Source: an uncultured Verrucomicrobiota bacterium
GTDB lineage: Bacteria > Verrucomicrobiota > Verrucomicrobiia > Verrucomicrobiales > Verrucomicrobiaceae
Length of the DNA: 49,003 nucleotides
Assembly (NCBI GenBank): GCA_903854655.1
Contig: CAINXC010000068.1
Span: 1 to 49,003, forward strand
Direction: 5' to 3'
Shown here: piece after piece, positions 23,243 to 30,169 of the stretch
Numbering within the stretch: the stretch's first letter is position 1
Layout of the letters: each line of letters opens with the position of its first letter
Program-made: the position numbers and the translations under genes
The notes under the pieces: model-generated
The model's input: only the letters and a program-made list of their open reading frames with translations
What the model was told of the DNA's origin: nothing
The model's database searches: none

Positions 23243-24407
23243 CATCGTTTCACTAACCAACCCCGGGCTTATCCCCCTGGAGGCCATCACCACAATGGGG
23301 GTGAGCGTCAAGGAGGGGGATACCCCGATCGGCTTCTTCGGCACAGGCCTGAAGTATGCCATCGCAGGGCTCCTCCGCACCTCGCATAAGATCACCATTT
23401 GGCGCGGCCTGGAGCGCTACAACTTCAGCGCCAAGCCCGCGGATGTTCGCGGCAAGGAGTTCGGCTTCGTGCACATGACCAGCGAGGCCGGCGACGCTCG
23501 CCTAGGGTTCACCACCCATCTGGGCGCGCACTGGGAAATGTGGCAGATATTCCGCGAGCTCTACGCCAACTGCCTGGACGAGGATGGGGAGATGTCCCTG
23601 GCGCGGATAGTGCCGGCCGAGGGACAGACAACCATCTGGGTGACCGGGGAAGGCTTCGCGCGCGCAGCATCAGAGCGCGACCTATACTTCCTGAAGAGTA
23701 AGCCCCTCCATCACGGTGCCAACGTTGATATCCACCCTGGCATCAGCCTGGGGGTCTATTACCGGGGCGTCCTGGTTAACAAGCTAAAGAACACCGCCAC
23801 CCATACCTACAACATTACCAGCCAGATGGAGCTGACGGAGGACCGGACGCTGAAGAGCGACTGGTGGGCCAACTATTACATCGCGGGCGCACTGGCCAAG
23901 TGCGATGACGGCCCGCTGCTGGAAAGGGTGTTCTCGGTCAAGGACTCCTACGAGGCCGGCCTGGGCTACCAGGACATCGGTGAGACCTTTGGTGAAACCA
24001 TCCTCGCGCTGGCGGAGCGCAAGGGCGCGGCGGCTATCCCACATTCCGCCGTGCAGGCCGCCGAGGCCTGGGCGCAGCGGGAGGTCCGCATTGGAGAGCT
24101 TGCTCTGACGGCGACTGAGCGCTCCGAAATCGATACTGCCAAGGCCTTCCTGGAAAGGATAGGTTATCCGGTCAGCGCCCCGATCCTGGCGGTCGAGACG
24201 CTTGGGCCGGGGATCATGGGCCTGGCCAAGAACGACAAGATCTACCTGGCGCGGGCGACACTTACCCGAGGCGGGAACTACCTCATTGGGACGATCCTGG
24301 AGGAGCACCTACACCTCACCCAGGAATTCCGGGATGAGTCCAGGGCGTTCCAGGACTTCCTAATCGATCTGGTGGTTAAATTTGCGCGGGAGGCGCGAGG
24401 GACATGA
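23235..24407 (+). CDS. Possible GHKL-type ATPase-like protein, 390 aa
   Basis: The largest gene of the accessory block. IGFFGTGLKYAIAGLLR (about residues 32-48) resembles the G2 loop of HSP90/MutL-type ATPases (GxxGxG), and FRELYANCLDEDGE (about 107-120) resembles their N-box (E-x3-N-x2-D). The order is reversed relative to the usual fold, so this is tentative. Near residue 358 ILEEHLHLTQEF is a His/Glu cluster of unknown meaning. The start overlaps the previous stop; AGACAGGA precedes it. Role unknown; host-takeover or defence-related functions would be speculation. Confidence 0.5.
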   Translation: MTDIVSLTNPGLIPLEAITTMGVSVKEGDTPIGFFGTGLKYAIAGLLRTSHKITIWRGLERYNFSAKPADVRGKEFGFVHMTSEAGDARLGFTTHLGAHWEMWQIFRELYANCLDEDGEMSLARIVPAEGQTTIWVTGEGFARAASERDLYFLKSKPLHHGANVDIHPGISLGVYYRGVLVNKLKNTATHTYNITSQMELTEDRTLKSDWWANYYIAGALAKCDDGPLLERVFSVKDSYEAGLGYQDIGETFGETILALAERKGAAAIPHSAVQAAEAWAQREVRIGELALTATERSEIDTAKAFLERIGYPVSAPILAVETLGPGIMGLAKNDKIYLARATLTRGGNYLIGTILEEHLHLTQEFRDESRAFQDFLIDLVVKFAREARGT

Positions 24408-24435
24408 GCAACACATTGGCAAAGGGAGAGCACAG

Positions 24436-24783
24436 ATGAGCTTCGAGCAAGCGCGGGCGATCCTCGACTCCGCAGCCAAGATCGAGCGCAGCTACCGCGC
24501 CGACCTCCGCCGGGCGTTCCATGCTCTGCAGGAGGGGAACCTGGCCCTGGCAGAATTGCTGGGGAAGCAGGCGGAGGTGGCCGCGCATCTATGGCTGGAG
24601 CGGTTCGAGGAGGCGCAGGCCGCCTTCAATGCTGCATTGGACGAACGGGAGGGGGTCGTTGTCCCTTTCCGGGCGCGGCCGGATTCCCCACTGGGCCTTA
24701 CGGGGCTGACGGCAGCCTTGTTTGATATCGCGGATGCAGGGTCCAGGGTGGACCCGCCGTGTGATGTGGAGCCTTTGGTATGA
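24436..24783 (+). CDS. Helical hypothetical protein, 115 aa
   Basis: Begins MSFEQARAILDSAAKIERSY and is mostly amphipathic helix to about residue 70, then a Pro/Arg-rich linker and a hydrophobic end. A GGGAGAGCACAG sequence precedes the ATG. Coupled to the next gene by ATGA. Not recognised. Confidence 0.6.
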   Translation: MSFEQARAILDSAAKIERSYRADLRRAFHALQEGNLALAELLGKQAEVAAHLWLERFEEAQAAFNAALDEREGVVVPFRARPDSPLGLTGLTAALFDIADAGSRVDPPCDVEPLV

Positions 24784-24881
24784 GCGAGACTTCTTTGAGC
24801 AGCTCCTATTTCTCGGAATCTTATGTCGAGGCCCTTGTTTCGCAGATGAAGGCGCTTGCGGTTAAGGAGTCAAAAGTATGA
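24780..24881 (+). CDS. Small protein, 33 aa
   Basis: A short Ser-rich frame (MSETSLSSSYFSESYVEALV) bounded by ATGA overlaps on both sides, which is the main support. No motif. Confidence 0.4.
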   Translation: MSETSLSSSYFSESYVEALVSQMKALAVKESKV

Positions 24882-25108
24882 ACCCCCTAACATTCGCCGC
24901 CGGTATGGCGCTCGGCGCCGTCGTCGCTGGGCCCGTGGCCACGCTGCTCGGGTGCTGGGCCGAGCGCCTGGCGTGGCAGAAGCGGGAGATCAACCTGCTT
25001 GTTGACATGCTGGAGGGCCCGGATGGTGGGCCGTTGGAGGAGGAGCAGCCGGCGGTGACAATTGAGCCGCAGGTATTGGCCCCCGGACGGGGGAGGAAGA
25101 CACATTGA
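24878..25108 (+). CDS. Membrane-anchored small protein, 76 aa
   Basis: Residues about 5-27 (FAAGMALGAVVAGPVATLLG) form one membrane span followed by a charged, acidic cytoplasmic-type tail ending in a basic GRGRKTH. Topology resembles phage proteins with an N-terminal anchor. Function unknown. Confidence 0.55.
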   Translation: MNPLTFAAGMALGAVVAGPVATLLGCWAERLAWQKREINLLVDMLEGPDGGPLEEEQPAVTIEPQVLAPGRGRKTH

Positions 25109-25230
25109 AAATAAGCGCCGCCCAGGGGCTTCGCGGGGCCAAAGGCCCTTGCGCAGCGCCCTAGTGGCAAATGGCCGCCCAGCGCTCGCTAATGCGGGTT
25201 GGCGGGGGTTTTAGCACAGGAGGAATGGGT

Positions 25231-25707
25231 ATGGCAGGGAAGAAGTTGACGCCGGCGGAGAAGATCCGGGCAAAAGAGCTCCATCAGGAGGGTCTTTCGG
25301 CCAGGGAGGCTGGGCGACGGATGGGGTTAACCAGGGGATCGATGATGGGTCATTGGTCCAGGATGGGGCTGAACAACGCAGCGCGCGGGTTGAAGGTCCG
25401 GGTGGTGGTCGCGGCGAAGAAGCAAGCTCCGGCGCCTGCCAAGGTCAACCCGGCGGTCAAGGCTGCTGAGCACCAGGCGGAGCGGTTTAGCCGGGTCCCG
25501 GTGCTTAAGTACCTTGGGGAAGCCGGCGCCCCGCTGCGGGAGGTTGGCCCATATCAAGGCGGCTGCAAATGGCCCACCAAGGACCTGCCGGAAGGCGGGT
25601 ATCTATGGTGCGAGGCACCGAGGTTGGACGGGCGGCCCTACTGCGGGAAGCATTGCCGGCGGGCGTATGTGCTGGTACCGAAGAAGGAAGTGAAGGTGAG
25701 AGCATGA
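25231..25707 (+). CDS. gcrA: GcrA-like cell-cycle regulator
   Basis: 158 aa. N-terminal residues 5-48 carry an HTH with EGLSAREAGRRMGLTRG, close to the GcrA pattern (GLSAxQIAxxLG-VTRNA). The C-terminal part has GCKWP, then GRPYCGKHCRRAY, matching the CKWP...GPYCxxHxxxAY signature of GcrA. GcrA proteins activate genes by binding sigma70 and CcrM-methylated GANTC promoters in Caulobacterales and relatives. The start chosen has AGGAGG seven bases upstream. This protein likely redirects host transcription; direct targets are unknown. Confidence 0.82.
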   Translation: MAGKKLTPAEKIRAKELHQEGLSAREAGRRMGLTRGSMMGHWSRMGLNNAARGLKVRVVVAAKKQAPAPAKVNPAVKAAEHQAERFSRVPVLKYLGEAGAPLREVGPYQGGCKWPTKDLPEGGYLWCEAPRLDGRPYCGKHCRRAYVLVPKKEVKVRA

Positions 25708-25865
25708 GCATTCGCCCATACCGCAGGTTGCCTGTGCTTAAGGTGCAGCGCTGCGGCCATTCGTTCAATGCCACCCGCTGCCGGGTCTGCCCGCGCTGTA
25801 AGCAGGACGTTTCGTGGGGGAAGATTGTTAGGAAAGTTGAGGAGAGCAACCATGTACCTGCATGA
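25704..25865 (+). CDS. Small Zn-ribbon-type protein, 53 aa
   Basis: CGHSFNATRCRVCPRC gives a Cys-x-His and CxxCxxC cluster suited to one zinc site; the rest is basic. It is coupled to the GcrA-like gene by ATGA and may act with it. Partner unknown. Confidence 0.55.
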   Translation: MSIRPYRRLPVLKVQRCGHSFNATRCRVCPRCKQDVSWGKIVRKVEESNHVPA

Positions 25866-26175
25866 CATCAAACCGGGCCACGCATACCGGTTCTTCTACA
25901 CCAATTATCGCGGTGAGTACGAGCAGCGCCATGTAATTTTCCGGGAACTATCCTGGGGTTCGACGGAGTACTACCCGGAATTGCAGTTCCTGTTTACTGG
26001 GTTTGATGTCGACAAGGACGAGGTCCGGTCCTTTTCGTTGCCGCAGATGGACGTCGCGACCTTCTCCCGCTTTACTGATTATGAGCTGAAGCTGCATCTT
26101 AATCCGCCGCCGGAGGAAGCGCCTGCTTCGGAGTTGCAGGTGGATGAAGCGCAGCTGAAGGAGGAAGAGGTATGA
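25852..26175 (+). CDS. Hypothetical protein, 107 aa, WYL-like pattern
   Basis: Begins MYLHDIKPGHAYRFFYTN; REL...YYPELQFLFTGFDVDKDEVRSFSLPQMD has the strand-rich pattern seen in small WYL-type or phage 'GW.L...D' proteins. The tail is acidic (EEAPASELQVDEAQLKEEE). Overlaps the previous gene by 14 bases and the next by four. Ligand or role unknown. Confidence 0.55.
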   Translation: MYLHDIKPGHAYRFFYTNYRGEYEQRHVIFRELSWGSTEYYPELQFLFTGFDVDKDEVRSFSLPQMDVATFSRFTDYELKLHLNPPPEEAPASELQVDEAQLKEEEV

Positions 26176-26366
26176 GCAGGTTGACGTTGGATGGGGATCA
26201 GGTGCGACTCGATGGGTATGTGGTGGCGCTGCTGGTTGATAGCCAGGGCGCCGAGCCAGGAGCCAGGGCGGCAAGAGCACCGTGGGGTGTCCAGGAGGCC
26301 TTCAAGGAGCTGCTGCTGGATAAGAGCGCGCCTTGCGCGCGGAGTGGGTGCATGAGGAGGAGTTAG
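26172..26366 (+). CDS. Small hypothetical protein, 64 aa
   Basis: Coupled to the previous gene (ATGA). Starts MSRLTLDGDQVRLDGYVVAL, then a Gly/Arg-rich part and a Cys-containing C-terminus (CARSGCMRRS). Its last four bases overlap the 3' end of the convergent minus-strand gene. Last gene of the accessory block. Confidence 0.5.
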   Translation: MSRLTLDGDQVRLDGYVVALLVDSQGAEPGARAARAPWGVQEAFKELLLDKSAPCARSGCMRRS

Positions 26367-26818
26367 GAGAAGAAAGTCATGGGTCTAGTGGGCGGGAGCT
26401 GGCCGCCGTTGCGCATTCTTTCACGGCCGTTGCGCCGCGCAATGCGGGCCTCTGTTGCATGGTCAAAGCTGCTCCGGAGAAAGGCGTAGTAATCATTTTG
26501 ACTGATCCCCGCCAGCATAAGGGCGTGCGCCGTCGTATCGCCGTCCTCCAGCGCTTCCAGGAGCTTGTTCCATCCGGCGAGGACCCGTGCTTCCAGGCCT
26601 TCCTGTTTATCTGCGGCTCGTGCTTCCCTGCGCTCCTGCCGGTTATCAAAGACTGCACACTGAATCAACTGACTCAGCGCCGGGTCCTGGTCGATATATT
26701 TTCGGTAAAAATGGTATGTGATGTCTATCCTGCGGAGGGCCGCTTCAAGGGAATATCCCAGTTCAATTTGGGCAACAATCTCTTCCGCAAGCTGCCTGTA
26801 GGTGATCAAGCTGGCCAT
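26363..26818 (-). CDS. Tandem helix-turn-helix protein, lone minus-strand gene
   Basis: 151 aa. Two related HTH-like units are visible: SLEAALRRIDITYHFYRKYID (about 24-44) and TTAHALMLAGISQNDYYAFL (about 94-113), each resembling the DNA-binding part of small terminases or transposase-type HTHs. It is oriented against all neighbouring genes and faces the nuclease and NusG-like genes across a 240-bp region with CTATTGG repeats, so a repressor or switch protein is plausible. A terminase-like DNA-recognition role is the alternative. Codon bias and coherent sequence favour this strand over the long open frame opposite. Confidence 0.7.
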   Translation of the reverse strand: MASLITYRQLAEEIVAQIELGYSLEAALRRIDITYHFYRKYIDQDPALSQLIQCAVFDNRQERREARAADKQEGLEARVLAGWNKLLEALEDGDTTAHALMLAGISQNDYYAFLRSSFDHATEARIARRNGRERMRNGGQLPPTRPMTFFS

Positions 26819-27056
26819 GATTTAGAGGTCCTTTTCTGGCGGCCCTTATTAGGGGCTGGAGCGCAGCTATTGCAAGCAAAAACTAAACGGCTGTTTGCTA
26901 TTGGGGTATTGAAGCTTAGGGTAACTGGTTTGTTTTTAAGGGGGATTCTCCCAATAGGTGGAGAATTAGGTCCTGGAAAAGCCAATAGCAGACTTATTGA
27001 GATGGTCAAAAAAGGAAGAGAAGCAGGCCCTGGAGACCATGGTTTTAAGGGAAAAA
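26819..27056. promoter_or_regulatory. Divergent control region between the HTH gene and late-control genes
   Basis: AT-rich compared with the rest of the window. ATTCTCC (26945-26951) and GGAGAAT (26960-26966) form a perfect 7-bp inverted repeat. CTATTGG occurs at 26898-26904, and its reverse complement CCAATAG at 26951-26957 and 26982-26988: the same heptamer family as in the left control region. I could not assign -35/-10 boxes with confidence. Confidence 0.5.
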
Positions 27057-27093
27057 CCCCGCGCCTTGCGCATAATAACCCAGCGCAGCGGGG
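27057..27093 (+). promoter_or_regulatory. Leader hairpin just upstream of the nuclease gene
   Basis: Outer stem CCCCGC (27057-27062)/GCGGGG (27088-27093) and inner stem TGCGC/GCGCA form a bulged hairpin. Its 3' arm carries the GGGG ribosome-binding site of the ATG at 27099, so folding could limit translation. Alternatively it terminates or attenuates transcription. Confidence 0.5.
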
Positions 27094-27098
27094 CTAAC

Positions 27099-27512
27099 AT
27101 GGAAAGGCAGCTTTGGACCCAAATGCGGGCAAATGCCCCGGGATGGTGGAAGCGGGTGGAGAACGCTGCGGACCCCGGGACCCCGGACTGCTTCGCGGTA
27201 GTGCAGGGTCTGGGCCTATGGCTGGAGCTGAAGGACGGGAAGAGCTGGGGTGCTGCTGGGTTTGGCTGCACCCAGCCTAAGCGGTGGGCTCTGCAGCGGT
27301 TGTGGCTGCGGAACCTGGCAAGGGCCGGGGGAACAGGGTTCCTGCTGGTGCGGTGCAGGGGGGAGATCCTACTTGTCCCGGGCGGGCGTTTGCTGCATCG
27401 GGGAACGCGGGAGCAGTGGTTGGCCCTGGCCGTGGGCCATTGGCAAAGACAGGTGGATTGGGAAGAACTCGGGCGGTTATTGATCAAGGAGGATTCATGT
27501 TGTGGGAAATAG
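27099..27512 (+). CDS. VRR-NUC-type nuclease / resolvase-like protein
   Basis: 137 aa. MERQLW supplies the N-terminal Glu, ENAADPGTPDCF the metal-binding Asp, and LWLELKDGK the ExK of the PD-(D/E)XK nuclease fold; TQPKRWALQ follows as in VRR-NUC domains. Such enzymes cut branched DNA and could trim replication or packaging intermediates. The start was placed after the leader hairpin, with GGGG five bases upstream; in-frame upstream starts (ATG 27039, TTG 26997) would add a non-conserved basic extension. It overlaps the NusG-like gene by 16 bases. Confidence 0.8.
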   Translation: MERQLWTQMRANAPGWWKRVENAADPGTPDCFAVVQGLGLWLELKDGKSWGAAGFGCTQPKRWALQRLWLRNLARAGGTGFLLVRCRGEILLVPGGRLLHRGTREQWLALAVGHWQRQVDWEELGRLLIKEDSCCGK

Positions 27513-28042
27513 CGCGGTGTGCGCCGAGCAAGACGTTTCAGCTGGTGGAGGCCCTAAGTGGCCTGGGGGTTAGGGCTTGGACACCCGCCTGGGTGCGAAG
27601 GCGCCAGGCCCGGCGATCCCAGAAGGTGCTTATGACGCGGGCTGCATTGCTCCCGTCGATTGTCTTTGTGGAGCCGGATGGGGTGGAGCAGAAGCAGCGG
27701 GAGCTTGGGAAGCAGGTCGAAGGCCTGCCCGAGCATTCCTTCCTGATTTTTGCGGAAAAGCGTGCAACGGTTAGGGAGAAGGAGCTGGAAACCTTGCGGG
27801 CTGTTGAGGAGGGCCTGCGACGGGAGGCGGAGACATGGGACGGGGCGCCCAAGAAGGTGCGCTGCTTGCCAGCGGGGGCTACGGCCAAGATATTGACAGG
27901 CCCTTTTGCTGGGCTGCTGTGCGTGGTGCAGAGCGGGCGGAAAGGTTACAATCTCGTGGAGGTTGAAAAAGGTTTTGGTCTGGTGAAAATTCCAGCTTTA
28001 CTGTTGGAGCAAAGTAGCTTAAGAGTAGGGGCATCGTCCTGA
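27497..28042 (+). CDS. NusG/RfaH-like transcription elongation factor
   Basis: 181 aa. The first 90 residues (MLWEIARCAPSKTFQLVEAL, then LLPSIVFVEP) have the NGN-domain layout: W at the start, aromatic/Pro-rich Trp segment, then 'LxPxxxFV'. Residues about 128-165 (LPAGATAKILTGPFAGLLCVV) match the KOW domain (G.GPFAG..). NusG-type proteins bind RNA polymerase and suppress or enforce pausing; specialised versions such as RfaH act on single operons. AAGGAGG precedes the ATG. Lying directly before the terminase genes, it is a good candidate for late-gene antitermination. Confidence 0.82.
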   Translation: MLWEIARCAPSKTFQLVEALSGLGVRAWTPAWVRRRQARRSQKVLMTRAALLPSIVFVEPDGVEQKQRELGKQVEGLPEHSFLIFAEKRATVREKELETLRAVEEGLRREAETWDGAPKKVRCLPAGATAKILTGPFAGLLCVVQSGRKGYNLVEVEKGFGLVKIPALLLEQSSLRVGASS

Positions 28043-28168
28043 AGGACGGAGCGGCGCACCGCTCGGGGATTAGAATGCTGATGACGGGTCTTTGCATAGA
28101 CCCCAGGCTCGTCCCTCCCCTAACAAGCCCCGCAAAAAAGCGCGGGTGCGGAAGCATTGGTAAAAAGG
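28043..28168 (+). promoter_or_regulatory. Structured leader before the late (terminase) genes
   Basis: Four hairpins fit into about 125 bases: GTCCT/AGGAC spanning the NusG-like stop, GAGCGG/CCGCTC (28049-28064), GGGTCT/AGACCC (28086-28103) and CCCGC/GCGGG around an A run (about 28128-28146). TAGAAT at about 28071 could be a -10 box but no -35 is convincing. Position between a NusG-like gene and the late operon suggests an antitermination or recruitment site. Confidence 0.5.
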
Positions 28169-28693
28169 ATGGGCGCTCCCAAAGGCAATCAGTATGCAGT
28201 CGGAAATCCTGGTGGGGGCCGCCCATCAGTTTATGACCCCAGCTTTTGCAAGATTGCAAAGACCATTGCGGAGCTTGGCGGAGTCGACCGGGACATCGCA
28301 GAGGCCCTCGGGATATCCGAGCAAACAGTGGTGGGCTGGAAGCTTAGACACAAAGACTTTTTTAATGCCCTTAGAGTTAGCAAGGAAACAGCTGACGAGC
28401 GCGTTAAGCAGGGCCTCTACAAAAGGGCCATCGGCTTCCACTACGAAGCGGAGAAAATTGCCATCAATGCAGAGGGCGAAGTAACGCGGGCGGAGACGCT
28501 TGTTTATGTCCCTCCGGACCCTGGCGCAGCGCTGAAGTGGCTTGCTGCCCGGCAGAGCGCCGAATGGCGGGAAAAGCAGGAGCTTGAGCTAACCGCAACA
28601 GTGCAGGTGCAAGAGATCAGGCGTGTCGTCCTCAGTTTTGACAATCCAGACGCCTCCGGTCTTCGTACCATTACTGAAGCCGATAAGGTATAA
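28169..28693 (+). CDS. terS: Terminase small subunit
   Basis: 174 aa. MGAPKGNQYAVGNPGGGRPS is a characteristic opening of small terminase proteins, and residues about 45-70 (DIAEALGISEQTVVGWKLRH) form the HTH that recognises packaging sites. The C-terminal half is oligomerisation-type helix. It guides the large subunit to phage DNA. The ATG at 28169 follows AAAAAGG; an in-frame TTG 12 bases earlier is weaker. It overlaps the large subunit by 71 bases. Confidence 0.85.
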   Translation: MGAPKGNQYAVGNPGGGRPSVYDPSFCKIAKTIAELGGVDRDIAEALGISEQTVVGWKLRHKDFFNALRVSKETADERVKQGLYKRAIGFHYEAEKIAINAEGEVTRAETLVYVPPDPGAALKWLAARQSAEWREKQELELTATVQVQEIRRVVLSFDNPDASGLRTITEADKV

Positions 28694-29897
28694 GGGCGCT
28701 TACGGCGGCCGGGGCAGCGGCAAAAGCCACTTCTTCGCGGAGCTCCTGGTTGAGGAGTGCATCGTGGACCCCGGAACACGGGCTGTCTGCATCCGGGAAA
28801 TTCAGCGGTCATTGGACCAATCCGTCAAGTCCCTGATTGAGGACAAGATCAGGAAGCTTGATGTCGGGCGGCACTTTGACATCCTAGACCGGGAAATCTA
28901 CATCCTGGATGGTCGCGGCCGGCGAACGGGCGTCATCATCTTTGAAGGGATGCAGAATCACACCGCTGATTCGATTAAGTCCCTGGAAGGCTACCGCATA
29001 GCCTGGGTGGAGGAAGCGCAGACCTTGAGCGCCCGCTCAATGGAGCTGCTCACACCGACGTTGCGCTTGGCTGGATCGCAAATCTGGTTCAGCTGGAACC
29101 CAGACGACGAGGAAGACCCGGTTGACGCTTTCATGCGCTCGCCGGAGGCCGAGGAAGACCCGGACATCTGCGCAATCCGGGTTAACTACTCGGACAACCC
29201 CTGGTTCAAGGACACCGCACTCGTCACCGACATGGTGCGGATGCGGCGCACGGACCCGGACAAATACGCTCATATCTGGCTCGGCGAATACCGCAAGCTC
29301 AGCGACGCCCAGGTCCTTCGCGGTCGCTGGTCGATCAACGAGCTTGAACCGCAGCCCTGGTGGGATGGCCCATACTTCGGGGCCGACTGGGGCTTCAGCG
29401 TGGACCCGACGGCCTTGGTTAAGCTATGGGTCAATGGTAAGGACCGAACGCTCTACCTGGAAGCAGAGGCCTATGGGCACCAGGTGGACATCGACCTGAC
29501 GCCCAACCTGTTCGACAAGATACCTGGGTCCAGGAAGCACGTCATTCGGGCGGACAACGCCAGACCGGAGACAATCAGCTTCCTCCGCAATCATGGCTTC
29601 CCCAAGTGTGTGGCGGCGGAGAAGTGGCCTGGTTCGGTAGAGGATGGTGTAGAGCATCTGCGGTCATATGACCGCATCGTGATTCATCCAAACTGCACCA
29701 ACGCCATCCGCGAAGCGCGGGCTTGGAGCTGGAAGATAGACAAGCGGACAGGGGACGTGCTTCCCGACCTTGTTGATAAGGACAATCACATATGGGACGC
29801 CGCGCGGTATGCGCTGGCCCCGATCATTCGGAACAAGAAGCCGCTGAACATTTCAGACGCGGTGCTTAGGCGATCGGCAATGGCGGGGCGCATATAG
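28623..29897 (+). CDS. terL: Terminase large subunit
   Basis: 424 aa packaging motor. Walker A GGRGSGKS is at about residues 28-35, Walker B IAWVEEA at about 127-133, and the RNase H-like nuclease begins at ADWGFSVDPTAL near 254 with further acidic residues downstream. It pumps DNA into the prohead and cuts it. The GTG start is favoured because the predicted N-terminus (FVPLLKPIRYKGAYGG) matches the normal distance to Walker A in this family. It starts inside the small subunit gene. Confidence 0.92.
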   Translation: MSSSVLTIQTPPVFVPLLKPIRYKGAYGGRGSGKSHFFAELLVEECIVDPGTRAVCIREIQRSLDQSVKSLIEDKIRKLDVGRHFDILDREIYILDGRGRRTGVIIFEGMQNHTADSIKSLEGYRIAWVEEAQTLSARSMELLTPTLRLAGSQIWFSWNPDDEEDPVDAFMRSPEAEEDPDICAIRVNYSDNPWFKDTALVTDMVRMRRTDPDKYAHIWLGEYRKLSDAQVLRGRWSINELEPQPWWDGPYFGADWGFSVDPTALVKLWVNGKDRTLYLEAEAYGHQVDIDLTPNLFDKIPGSRKHVIRADNARPETISFLRNHGFPKCVAAEKWPGSVEDGVEHLRSYDRIVIHPNCTNAIREARAWSWKIDKRTGDVLPDLVDKDNHIWDAARYALAPIIRNKKPLNISDAVLRRSAMAGRI

Positions 29898-29915
29898 CCC
29901 TGCGGGAAGGCAGTC

Positions 29916-30167
29916 ATGGCCGGAATCGCCGTTCTGCTTGAAACCGATTTGATAGACGACACCGCGCGGGACTTGACCCGTGCTGCATTGATGGTCAGGC
30001 TTCGGTATGGCCCGGAGTTCCGGGCACTGGAAGCTCAGCTTAAGGCCTTGGACGGCGCATCCCACTGCAAGGGATTTGAACCTGTCGAGGACGGCCGGTT
30101 TGTAGTGATCCCGCCGCACGAATGGATGGCAGCCCTGAAGGAAGCAAAGCGCTTGGGAGTGATTTGA
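29916..30167 (+). CDS. Small hypothetical protein, 83 aa
   Basis: Lies between the large terminase and the portal genes, with GGAAGG as ribosome-binding site. Mixed sequence with a hydrophobic N-terminus (MAGIAVLLETDLIDDTA) and FVVIPPHEWMAALKEAK at the C-terminus. No family recognised. Confidence 0.6.
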   Translation: MAGIAVLLETDLIDDTARDLTRAALMVRLRYGPEFRALEAQLKALDGASHCKGFEPVEDGRFVVIPPHEWMAALKEAKRLGVI

Positions 30168-30169
30168 CC

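Noticed and set aside
24404..24439. 11-codon frame overlapping the start of the gene at 24436
   Set aside because: Too short to tell from chance, although the ATGA overlap is suggestive of a leader peptide.
26333..27097. Long open frame on the plus strand opposite the tandem-HTH gene
   Set aside because: It covers the HTH gene on the other strand and gives a low-complexity Leu/Arg/Gly-rich translation with no ribosome-binding site. The minus-strand reading is coherent and has HTH motifs.
30122..30169. Earlier ATG for the portal protein
   Set aside because: It overlaps the previous gene by 46 bases and has no SD. GTG 30170 fits spacing and operon pattern better.
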